A DNA stretch of 64,000 nucleotides from Pelodera strongyloides (Eukaryota > Nematoda > Chromadorea > Rhabditida > Rhabditidae), in NCBI GenBank assembly GCA_036852015.1, contig JAANDG010000025.1, forward strand, positions 1 through 64,000. The letters are read 5' to 3'. Within the stretch, counting starts at the first letter, position 1. Each line of letters opens with the position of its first letter. Below, piece by piece: positions 1 to 9,700 of the stretch. The notes beneath the pieces were generated by a model, which had not been told where the DNA came from, did no database searches, and worked only from the letters and a program-made list of their open reading frames with translations. The position numbers and the translations under genes were made by a program.

Positions 1-119
1 GGGTGATAAAGTGGTGGATTGATCGTCCGGAATGCAAAAAGGGCATTGTCCTATACAAACAAGGTAGGACAATTGCCCTTTTTGCACTCCGAACCGATCA
101 ATCCACCACTTTATCACCC
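1..119. repeat. Long near-perfect hairpin (foldback), left end cut by window edge
   Basis: The first ~57 bases are matched in reverse complement by bases 63-119, with a few mismatches and a loop of about 5 bases. The outer end reads TGGGTGATAAAGTGGTGGA. Such a stem is typical of a foldback element or small palindromic MITE. No second copy was seen in the window, so the family cannot be defined. It probably lies in an upstream intron of the NCX gene. Confidence 0.8.
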
Positions 120-548
120 AATATCTTCGTGCGTATTGAAATTGCACACTACTTTTTGTATTCCAAATTTTTATTATCCCTTATAGAAAACTAAAAAAAA
201 AAACAGACACAATTTAAGGTGAAAAGATCCCTTTAACTTTTTGATGTGTCAATTTATTTATTTAATCTGGATTTCTGTTGAATAAGTTAGCTTAATAGTA
301 GAGTCTAATTTCATTGAAGGTTGTCCCGAAAATAAAACTCTCCGACGAGAGAGAGGAGCGACGTAAAGAGAAACGGAAGAAACGGCAGAGTGTAAGAGAT
401 AGAGAGAGAGCACAGACGGTTATAGGAGATTCGTACTGTACAAAATGCCCAATAAGGTTACAGTATGCTTAGGTACGGTACAACTCTCTTATAACCATCA
501 ACTGATGCTCGCGTTGTGGTGATTGGTAGTGCATGAACAAAATCCCTG

Positions 549-966
549 TTAAAGGGTCAGGCCCATTTCAAATGACCCCTATTTTTGATGATTCCATCTG
601 ATTCTCCATGTCACATATAGTAGGATGCAATATTTTTCTAATTTTCAGGAGCAAAAATCACACACTATTCAGCAATTTACCGTGGACAGTGATACCCAAC
701 TATTTATCGCAGTTGGCACGCCCATTCGCGCTGATTGGCCAATATCGCGATTGCCACGCCCAATAGAGCATATTGCCCAATTAGCGCGAAGGGGCGTGAC
801 AACTGCGATAAATAGTTGGGTATGACTGGCAATGGTAAATTGCTGAATACTGCGTGAATTTTGCGCTTGAAAATTAGAAAAATATCGTATCCTACTATAC
901 TTGACATGCAGAATCAGATGGAGTCATCAAAAATAGGGGTCATTTGAAATGGGCCTGTTCCTTTAA
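549..966. mobile_element. Palindromic TTAA element, family A, copy 1
   Basis: Both ends read inward TTAA-AGGG(T)CAGGCCCATTTC, and the two arms are complementary over most of their ~200 bp length, so the element folds back on itself. The internal arm contains a CCCAACTATTTATCGCAGTT segment and its reverse complement. The right end is slightly decayed (GTTCCTTTAA). A second copy lies at 47562-47980. Open frames inside are products of the palindrome, not genes. Confidence 0.85.
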
Positions 967-1057
967 ACCTTTAGTATGTGTTGTTTACTGGTGTTTGGTC
1001 TATTGGTATGTCATGATGCCATCTTACTTTCTGGTTTATATTGTTTAACCCTCTGTT

Positions 1058-1206
1058 TTGGAGTATTCTGGTTTTTCTAACCGCAGCGAAGTATTCTACC
1101 TAGATGACACCCCTGCTGCATGTTCCTTTTCCCGACGTTTGGAAGTCGCTATCGGCAACCACGTTTTGGAAGCATGCACAGGATCTGAACTGAACCTCGA
1201 AAAGTT
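1058..1206 (+). CDS. Possible upstream exon of the Na+/Ca2+ exchanger (end of Calx-beta 2)
   Basis: An open stretch in the same reading frame as the next certain exon (1268-1345) encodes AIGNHVLEACTGSELNLEK. Read directly onto the following EGADGRPILGE, this resembles the end of the second Calx-beta domain of NCX. A pyrimidine-rich acceptor ending CTAACCGCAG lies at 1074-1086. No good GT donor in the right phase is visible near 1206, so the boundaries are guesses. It could be an exon with an unusual donor, a decayed exon, or a chance open frame. Confidence 0.3.
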
Positions 1207-1267
1207 TTCCTTCCTTTTGTTTTTTTCTTTAGTTTTTACTTATATATTTATTTCCCTATTTATTTAG

Positions 1268-4200
1268 GAAGGAGCCGATGGCCGGCCAATTCTGGGCGAA
1301 ATGCGAAGATGTAAAATTGTGATTACGGAAGACAAAGAATTCAAGGTAAAAATTTAGGTCGGGGTTTTCAGGGTCAGGCTCACGAGAAAGTCATGTGGCT
1401 TGAAAATACTCAGATTGTGCGGCTGTCCGATGCGAACATATCCACGTAAATCGTAAAGCATGAAACGTATTACGTACAATCCAGCCAGTTATTTGGCAAA
1501 AACTACCACCGGGAACATACCGTAGCCGCAGAGTAAAACATAGAAAGGGGTCAATGTTTAGCCAAAATAAAAATATAACCAAAATTCAGTGTTCCTGCGG
1601 TAACTTTCCGTTGGTAGTTTTTGCCAAATAACGCGGTTAACTTTGAATTCCTGGAGATGGCCTTTTCATATTTGGAATCGTATAGTAAAGCCCAAGCGCA
1701 CTATACGAGAAATGTATAGCATAGGTGAGCCTGACCCTTTCAGAGTATATATCTACATATATATGTTTGCATGATTATAATTATATATTGGTTAGAATTG
1801 TAGGGTTTCCAATGCGTATTGCATTTTAGAATTTTGTCGACAAAATGCTCACCAACGCCAATGCATCTCTATTGGTTGGCACGTCATCGTGGAAGCAACA
1901 ATTCAAGGAAGCATTTGAGATCGAGGACTTGGGTAAGAGACTGCTTATAAACCAGGAAATTCCACATACATTTAACTCGAGGCTACCTTTTTGTGGAGTA
2001 GAAGCAAAAGGAAAAACAAATTGTAGATTTATTACTTTGAGATTTCGGTAGGGGTGGCGCAGTGCCTAAGTCGCTGTCTCAAGAGCAGCGCAGGCGGTAC
2101 AGCGGCTCTGGTTCGACTCCTCCCCCAGACAGACCAATCCTTCTCATTAGCGTTCATTGATAGCAATTTCGGTTGCGGAGGAAAAATTTGCTCATTTCGC
2201 TATGCTTGGCCAGGAAGTGAACTAACTGAAACCAAAAACCGAGAGCAGGGCGGATCGGGTATTTCAGGCACGAGATGCGCGCGAAGTTTTTTTTTAGCTG
2301 TCACACAAAATCGACATGTTTCTCAGAAACAGTAAGTAGGTAGTAAGTTCCCTATTGCTAGTAGTTTGCTGTGTGCTAATAAGATCTTTTCGAATATCCA
2401 ATAACTTTGTTTCTCGTTCAGACGAAGACGGACAAATCTCCATGATGGAAAAGGTGATGCACTATATTTCACTTCCGTGGAAGGTTCTTTTCGCACTGAT
2501 ACCGCCCACCGATTTCTATCAAGGTGTGTATTTTTATTACATTTAAAGCGAAATATCGGCCGGGTTTTGAACCGCATCTACTTGCATTCCTATGTGTTTA
2601 TGCAAGGTGGGGTCTAATTGGGGTCTAGTTTTTATTCTAATTTTTGCTCATTTGCGTATGCTGCATATTAAAGCAGGTGTACGTAATGCGTATCAAAAAC
2701 CGGCCGGTATTTCGCTTTAACATTTTCACATTTGCGTTATGTGTTGTTATTATTACTCGACAAAACTGTACGTTGCAGATATTTTTCTCATAAATGTTAT
2801 GTGTACGTAATAAATTATTATTAATTATTATTATTCAGGTCACGCTTGCGAACAAAACTTGTCCTCATAATGGGCTAGAGTTAGTTAAATTCACGTTAAA
2901 AAAATCCAAAAAGTCCACTATCTCTTGCCTTGCAATCCGCCTTTCAAAACATTATATTATATTTATATTTCTATATTCTCCAGGTTGGCTGTGCTTCGTC
3001 GTTTCCATCTTCTTTATCGGTCTTCTGACCGCCGTCATCGGTGATTTGGCCAGTCACTTCGGATGTACAGTAGGACTGAAGGACTCAGTCACTGCTATCT
3101 CACTCGTCGCTATGGGAACTAGTGTTCCAGGTTTGTGATATACCTTGAAATTTGCTATCCTTTTATCTATACACTGAATGAATCACTTGTGCAATCATTA
3201 ACAGTTTTAGAGCTTTTGAATGCATTATGACTCATTTTTGGAACCAATGCTATGGTACCATTAGGCAATTTTCTCCCATCAACAAAAAAATGACGTAGTT
3301 GATGGAAGTGCTAACTACTAATGCTTGGGTTTTTCTCATAGTTACGGTTTTCCTTGTCATTTGTGTCAAAAATTGAGTTGTAATAAGATTCAAGCATCCG
3401 AATATATACAACTTTACCCGATATGCTGATTCAAGCAATCGAATATATACAACTTTGCCCGATATGCTGTCTGATATGATATGGTTCATAGACTATGATT
3501 CAGATACGTTCGCATCAAAGACAGCCGCCGTCCAGGATAAATATGCCGATTCCTCTATTGGTAATGTAACTGGTTCCAATGCTGTGAATGTGTTTCTGGG
3601 AATCGGAATTGCTTGGGCAATTGCGGCCATCTACCACGCATGGAATGGAACTGTGTTCCGGTGAGCTACACTTGATCTTTCTTTTTCGCTATACCTTCGC
3701 GGTTGCGACGGTGCCGCAAGAATGCGGGATCGCTGCATAAAGGTGCGCTGCACATGCGCCACAAGTGTGCCACATATGCAGTATGAAGCTCTGGTACACA
3801 GGTACACTTGCGTTTGGCGCACCACTTGGCACGTAAAGGTTGGAAAATTTCCTTCATCACTGTCAATAACTTTCCTTTTGTTTTGCATAAATACTGCCTA
3901 TAACTTAAATTCAATTTCAGAGTAAACGCCGGTTCGCTGGCATTTTCTGTCTCAATGTTCCTTATAGGATCCGCAATTTGCATATTCTTGCTGCAATTCC
4001 GACGGTAACTATTTATTTTTATTTATTTTCATCTAGATTTAAAGTCGTAGGACGTAGGACACTCATATAAAATGAGGTTGTATTCTATGTAGAGGAAAAG
4101 AGTATATCGACTTTTCACTGAGTATCACTGTAAAGTGTGTATACCTATTATAAACTCCTGCTGTTTACATGGGACCTAAGGCTATCGCTAAACTCTATCT

Positions 4201-4418
4201 CCTATTTGTTATTAAGCGACTTTCTGCAAAAGTTTGAGCGAAATAGCTTTGAAAAAAGGAATCGAATATTATATTCCAGATTCAACCGTGGAATCCAAGG
4301 AGAGCTCGGTGGTCCGATTCGCTGCAAGTATGTATCGGCCGTCATGTTCATCAGCGTTTGGTTGGCTTATTTGACCCTTTCCTCACTTGAGGCCTACTGT
4401 ATGTTCCCAGGATGGTAG
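1268..4418 (+). CDS. Na+/Ca2+ exchanger (NCX/SLC8 family), C-terminal part, 5' end outside window
   Basis: Plasma-membrane antiporter that extrudes Ca2+ in exchange for Na+. Seven exons join in frame: 1268-1345, 1830-1932, 2422-2523, 2984-3130, 3504-3660, 3921-4004, 4280-4418 (TAG), giving 269 residues here. The first exon (GRPILGE, VITEDKEFK) closes Calx-beta domain 2. The next carries ASLLVGTSSWKQQF. Then come a membrane-proximal helix (WKVLFALIPPTDF) and the second alpha-repeat: GDLASHFGCTVGLKDSVTA, GTSVPDTFASK split across an intron at GTSVP|D, and IGNVTGSNAVNVFLGIGIAW. The last exons give two hydrophobic helices joined by GELGGP, ending SLEAYCMFPGW. These motifs are diagnostic of NCX and keep its cation-binding residues. 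The large N-terminal membrane domain and most of the regulatory loop lie left of the window. Introns hold a family F element, a tRNA-like relic and a family B element. Nematodes have several ncx paralogues, so no symbol is assigned. Confidence 0.96.
1368..1742. mobile_element. Palindromic element, family F, in NCX intron
   Basis: The left end reads CAGGGTCAGGCTCACGAGAA and the right end ends GGTGAGCCTGACCCTTTC, so the termini are inverted repeats. An internal inverted pair (ACTACCAACGGAAAG and AAACTACCACCGGGAA) supports a foldback structure. The termini resemble those of families A and G, but the flanking TTAA is not intact. A left-end fragment resembling it lies near 58612. Confidence 0.7.
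2048..2130 (+). pseudogene. tRNA-like relic (tRNA-Leu CAA-like) or tRNA-derived SINE head
   Basis: The stretch has an A-box-like TGGCGCAGTGCCTAAG, a good anticodon stem (GCTGT/GCAGC) around loop CTCAAGA (anticodon CAA), and a perfect B-box GGTTCGACTCC at 2109-2119. The T stem does not pair and the acceptor stem is only partly complementary, so a functional tRNA is unlikely. It sits in sense orientation in an NCX intron. It could be a decayed Leu tRNA or the promoter part of a SINE. Confidence 0.45.
2543..2720 (+). mobile_element. TTAA element, family B (subfamily Ba), in NCX intron
   Basis: Ends are TTAA-AGCGAAATATCGGCCGG and CCGGCCGGTATTTCGCT-TTAA. The centre has the Ba signature, two tandem GGTCTA motifs (GGGTCTAATTGGGGTCTAG). 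About 178 bp, no coding capacity. Confidence 0.9.
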
Positions 4419-4454
4419 TCTATTCGTGGATACTACGACTACGGTACCCTATTC

Positions 4455-4460
4455 AATAAA
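4455..4460 (+). terminator. Polyadenylation signal AATAAA of the NCX gene
   Basis: AATAAA lies 37 bases after the stop codon, which is close but usual for compact nematode 3' ends. A cleavage site would be expected 10-20 bases further on. Confidence 0.5.
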
Positions 4461-4954
4461 AATTCAGAGGTTGATTAGATAATTAGGAATGTGATAATGA
4501 TTTATTCAGATATATTCACGTTAGAGTTAAACATTGCGCAAGTTTTTTTTGCTACTGTTAGGCTAAAACATTCCACAATTTTTTTATTTGACTTGATTGA
4601 AATGCAGTGTTTTGATGTTTGATATCTATCTATGAACAAAATTTATGTTTTTTCAAACCACCTTTTTTAACATGTAAAATACAGGTCAACATTTGAAATA
4701 TCTGATTGGTCCCAAAGAGCGATAATATGTTTATTTCTTGTTGTTCTTATTGAATTTTTTTTACAATTTTATCATGTGTTGTTCGCAAATGTTGCTAAAT
4801 CCGTAAGCAGTTTTATGAAGAAGTCTGTTAAAGAATCCCCCCCCCACATACCGAAGTTTAAACTTTAAACCATGTTCACCTGGGAGTTATTCCCTAGCTC
4901 ATGTCGGGGAAGGTTTCCCTAGCTACCCAGGGTTCCCAGCGTTGCTGCAGCTCC

Positions 4955-5080
4955 CTGTAGCCGCATGTACGAACAACGGGAGTCGACGTCCCTGCGTTCC
5001 ACTGACATTATCAAACTGTTTTCTCTTACCTCCTCCAGGACGCTTGGGACGCTTCTCCCAGCTCGTACATATGGCCGCGC
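4955..5080. repeat. Degenerate GC-rich foldback (family I), copy 1
   Basis: GCCGCATGTACGAACAACGG at 4960-4979 is matched in imperfect reverse complement by CCCAGCTCGTACATATGGCC at 5057-5076. A similar GC-rich foldback occurs at 25672-25820. GC content is well above the neighbouring DNA. Confidence 0.4.
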
Positions 5081-5118
5081 AGGGGAATTTAGTGACCGTG
5101 GCACATCAGTTACCCTCC

Positions 5119-5286
5119 TTAAAGCAAATAACATCCGGTTTTTGAACCGCATCGTGACAACTGAATTCTTACGTATTTATGCTAAGTTGCTCGATTTTTA
5201 TTCTACTTTTTGTTCATTTGCATAAGCTGCATAAGAATGCTGGTGTACTCGATGTGTTTCAAGAAGCGGCCAGTATTTCGCATTAA
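5119..5286 (+). mobile_element. TTAA element, family B (subfamily Bb), diverged
   Basis: The left arm is eroded (AAAGCAAATAACATCCGGTT) and the right arm ends GCGGCCAGTATTTCGCATTAA. The centre has the Bb signature TTACGTATTTATGCTA followed by TTCATTTGCATAAGCTGCAT. Confidence 0.8.
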
Positions 5287-6120
5287 AATCATAATCATCT
5301 TGCATTTTCTGAATATCAACATATGTTATGTCTCGTTTTCTGTCCATCGTTACTGCATAATCACAGTTTTGTTCGAATTTCCTTCTTTCTTCATAAACGA
5401 TCTATGTTGAATATGTGAATAAAAAAGTGAAAAATGTGTTGGAGTGTGATAAATTAAACATATAAAGACATGACTAGGATATAATATGAGGTTAATTTGG
5501 TATATGCGGGGGTGAACGACCTATTCAGTGGTTAATTTATACAGTACCCTCCAATTCTGTTAGTTAGATTAGAGGAGTAAAAAATGTGAAAAAAAACTAG
5601 ATCATCGCTTCACAGGGTGATGGTGCCCTGCAACAAATAAAACTAGAATGAGAATTAGTAACAAAAATTAACATGTGAATATTCTTCTACTATCAATTGG
5701 GCGTCATACATTTGAATAAGGGTACATGTTTTTCTCGATCAATAAAACGCTATATTCTGGATACATATAATAAATACTGTGAAAAATGCCCGTATCTTAT
5801 AAAGCAAAATAATTTCAAAAAGTACCCGACTTCAGTTCGAGATTGGGATACATAAATATCTATATAAATTAATTAAATGAATTCTAAAAAAATGGGGTTG
5901 GGGCGTGATTTTCATAAGCTCTATGACATTTTGATCAAAAATTTTTTCTGTAGGCAAATCTTATACTTATTGTAGGCAACTTATTGAAGAAGAAGCTCCA
6001 TCACTGTTTAATAAAACATTTCTGTAGTTAATAAAATCATAGACACATTTCCAGCTGATGACAGTGATGGCACTAATGGTCTAATTATGATGGCACTAAT
6101 GGTTCTAATATCTAATTATC

Positions 6121-6775
6121 CTAAACGTGGACTCGTTGTTGGGCCCTCTGAAAGGTGTTTCTATTCCTCGAAGACTGCATGCCAAAAATGAGAGATTTGA
6201 ATGCACGTCGGAATTCGGTGTTGAAAATTGTATATATGATTGGGTTCATGAACGAATTCATATAACCAATCCAAGTCGTGTAGAAGAACGGACCAAAGCC
6301 CACCTAAAAGCAGAAATAATTACTTCTCCTTTGAAATATTCCTAGGAAACACCATATTTGTTGAGCCGTGTGCTACTCGGTACAAGTGTTCTTACGAACT
6401 TTTAGCGGTCCGTAATTTTCAGCTCTTATTCAAAGAGAGCGAGTTGTTAATATCTATCAATATTAAATTAATTATCCACAAGTTTTAGCAAAGATTTTGT
6501 GTCATCATATTGTGCACGCAACTTACAGAATATTGTCGAGCTCTGTGCTCTTTGAGAAATTTAAAGGGATCTCTTTACCACTTAATTAAAGGTGATCCGA
6601 TTCCTTTAAAAAATAAAAATACTTTGCTCACCTGGCAGGATTCCTTATTGAGCACCACACAAACCGCATTGAGTATGTTCAAGGTGAAAAAGGGAACCCA
6701 ACAAATGAGAAAGATTCCCACTACTATTCCCAGTGTCTTCGTAGCTCTCTTTTCTTTGCGTTGTGATTTCGAAAC
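6121..6775 (-). CDS. dop-2: Dopamine receptor exons 19-20: TM6, TM7 and C-terminal tail
   Basis: Exon 6632-6775 (48 codons) starts with the loop-3/TM6 junction [10 protein letters not shown], which binds G protein in this family, and runs through TM6 ([10 protein letters not shown]) into extracellular loop 3 with a Cys pair typical of D2-like receptors. Exon 6121-6303 begins phase 0 with [14 protein letters not shown], gives TM7 and helix 8 ([11 protein letters not shown]), and ends QRVHV before TAG. The tail after helix 8 is only about 23 residues, again D2-like. Confidence 0.95.
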
Positions 6776-9700
6776 CTAAATTTTCATTTGAAATATTCTT
6801 TTCTAAATTCTAGAAAGAATTGCCCGGAAGGGTAAAAATGGAAAAAGGACCCAAAAAGTTTATGTGAAAAGGGGTTCAAAGAAAAAAAAACACGAACGTA
6901 ACGAGATATTAGTCCAAGAATGAGAAGGTATTTCTAAATGGTATTAATTAAAAAAATTCGATTATACTATTTTTGTTTCGATCTCTTGTATAACAATTTA
7001 TTTACTATGTGTTTTTTTGTAACACGAACTGCACGTTACATTGCTTTCTTTGATTTTTGATTGTTTTTGTGACCTTTTGCGTAATAAATTATTATAATGC
7101 GACCAAAATTAACTTTGCTTATTGTTAGTATTCGGTTAGAGCCTGTCAATAGTCAGAATTTATTTTAAAAAAAAGTTTCTCCACCGAAAATTTAAAGTAT
7201 ATGGCACACATTTTTGAGTTCCCAAAAACTACAGTACTCACTTTCCGTTTGAGACTCTGTTCGTGCTTCATCGTGCGCTTGACAAGTCGGACAGCTAGAC
7301 CGCCATTGCTACGCTGAAACTTGGAAAATAAATGTTTGGAAATTACATTTGTCACTCACAATAATGGGTAATCTTGATATGCATGGTAACATCCATTAAT
7401 CGAGTAATCTGACATCAAACAACTGGAAATATATATAGTATGTCAGCATGCTGGTAAAGATGACTGTCATGCACCCAAATAAATCAATGCGGGAATTTAA
7501 AAAAAATCTGGAATTTCATCCAAGGGCAAGGTAAACAATCAATAACTTGATGTGGTTTGATGTGGTATTACGTAAGTCTTGGAGAGTCACAATCTCGACG
7601 GGATTATGCAAATCATTGAGACAAGGAGCACAACTTCTGCGGTCGTTTCCACTACGGTATCGTAAATTTGTACCCTACATGTATCACTTTGCTTTTCAAT
7701 AAACAACCAAGATCATTGTAAAGATAAGGCTTGCTGTTAGTGGAAACGGCCGCTCAGAATCTCCATATCTGGGAGCAAACCTCATTTTCATCTGGCTCGT
7801 CAATAAATTTGACACTTTGGAAAATTTGCTGCAAAATTAGGTAACAATCAAATATGTCTCATTATAAAGTGAATGCGACTGGTTGGTGAATGGTTTGTTT
7901 CTTTATTACGAAGACCAATAATCTATATAACCACACCATGAACTAAATAGATGTAATTATACGTGTACCTAAATTTTTTCGTATGACTTATGACAAATGA
8001 GTGTTCTTTGATTACTGGAAATTCATAACAATCACACACCTTTTTCTGTGATAGGTTTCGCGAGTCGGCCGATTTCAGAGAGTTATTTCTACTTCGACTT
8101 TTATCCGATGAAGCAGTGGAGTCCAACCGAGGTAACCGAGGGGGGTGCTCTCGAGATTTTGGTTCTGAAACAGGATATTGGTCATAACAGCTCGGTATTT
8201 GGGTACTGGCCGCAAATTGGCTGTTTGATTGATCCATCGATCGAGGCCCATGAATGTTCACATAAAATCAATAACGTATAACTGGAGTATTTGTCCCGAG
8301 ATACAACACTGACTGAGAACATGACTTGCCTCCTGGGTTTGAATTCCGTGTGAGGATTCGGATGATATCCTGACTTCTACGGCGTCCTTCGTCAAAACTT
8401 CCCTAAAGTAGAAAAGGTTAACAGTGGTCGCTGGGTATGTCTCGAAATTCCTTTTATTGTAATAAATTAGTAGAATAGTGGAATAAGTTAAACCTTTAAT
8501 CTGGCGTCCTCCACCCGTTGGCTAGGCGATGCAGCTTTAGCTCGAACCGTCATGGAAAACTTGACCGTTGGCTGAAATATGTATACAATAATAATAATAA
8601 TTTATTACACCACAAATATGCCACAGAAAGATCGGTAATTAAATTAATGATAAAGCGTTGCAAACCGTAAGTGATTCACTCATTTGGCTGCTCTTATTTC
8701 GAACTTCTGGGAAACACAAAGGCAAATGCAATTGTACCTGATTTTCTTCTGGCACTGAATTCACGACTGGCTTGTTCTCCATTATAAACGAACTACTGCA
8801 ATCGACTTGTTCTGGAGATCCCAATAATTCACCTGAAAACAAAAAGTAACGTATGATTAAATATGACCTGTACCTAACAATGTACTTGCCCGATAATAAT
8901 TCTATGATTTTTTTTCGGAAAGGCGACTAAAGCCTATGCAATGAGATATAAATAAAAAGTTACCGCTAAAAAGCCAACTCACACTTACTATTCACAGTGG
9001 TACTTCGGGAAAACGATGTTCCTTGGACTCCTTCGGCTATACCGTCAAGTCTGAAAGTAATCCGAATATATGCACGAAGGTTAACACGCGTATTGTGCTA
9101 ACGAGAAAGAGAGAGAGAGAGAGGGAGAGGGAGGAGAGGGATAGAGAGATAGAGAGAGGGAGAAGGAAAAAACGAGAGATGCTTACTTCCGACAATTCTG
9201 TTCATCCGACATTTTCTGACTCGCACTGATCGTTTCAGTTTCCGTTAAGGAGTTGACTGTGAGAGAAGTGGTCGCTCGTCGATGACCGTCACAAGTTCCG
9301 TTCCCTTCTCGATGTACTGCTTCAGTTGATGGGTTCGATAGAACTACCTAAATAATTATTTAATAATATCTTCTTTGAGGATTTATTTTAGCCCCAGCAT
9401 CATCATGCCAGCTGACTTCAAGGAAAGAAAATATGATATGTAAATAAGCACAAAAACTTTTCCGCTCGACGCACTCGTTCTCGAGAGATTATTCGAGATC
9501 CACAACGTTACATGAACCACGACATCACCCATTTGTTTCATACAACTCACAGGTTCAGTCTTATTTTGTCCTCTCGAGGACAGCGATCGAAAGATCAACG
9601 GACTTCTAATCGATAGTTGACGAATTATTGACGGAATGAGATCTGTCCTTGGGCTGCTGAAGTATAAACAAACATACATTATATCATTTATATAGTGAGA

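Larger units (their letters stand above)
4419..6120. other. Intergenic space between convergent NCX and dopamine receptor genes
   Basis: This holds the NCX 3' untranslated region with its polyadenylation signal, a C8 run near 4838, a higher-GC foldback at about 4955-5080 and a family B element at 5119-5286. From 5290 to 6120 the DNA is AT-rich and I see no gene, RNA or clear repeat. Confidence 0.7.

Noticed and set aside
625..907. Overlapping open frames on both strands
   Set aside because: They lie in the palindromic family A element and mirror each other and those at 47585-47904. They are products of the inverted repeat.
2048..2130. Functional tRNA-Leu gene
   Set aside because: The T stem does not pair and the acceptor stem is mismatched. 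Reported as a relic instead.
3631..3983. Minus-strand frames over the NCX exons
   Set aside because: They shadow the plus-strand NCX exons and intron, with no splice or motif support.
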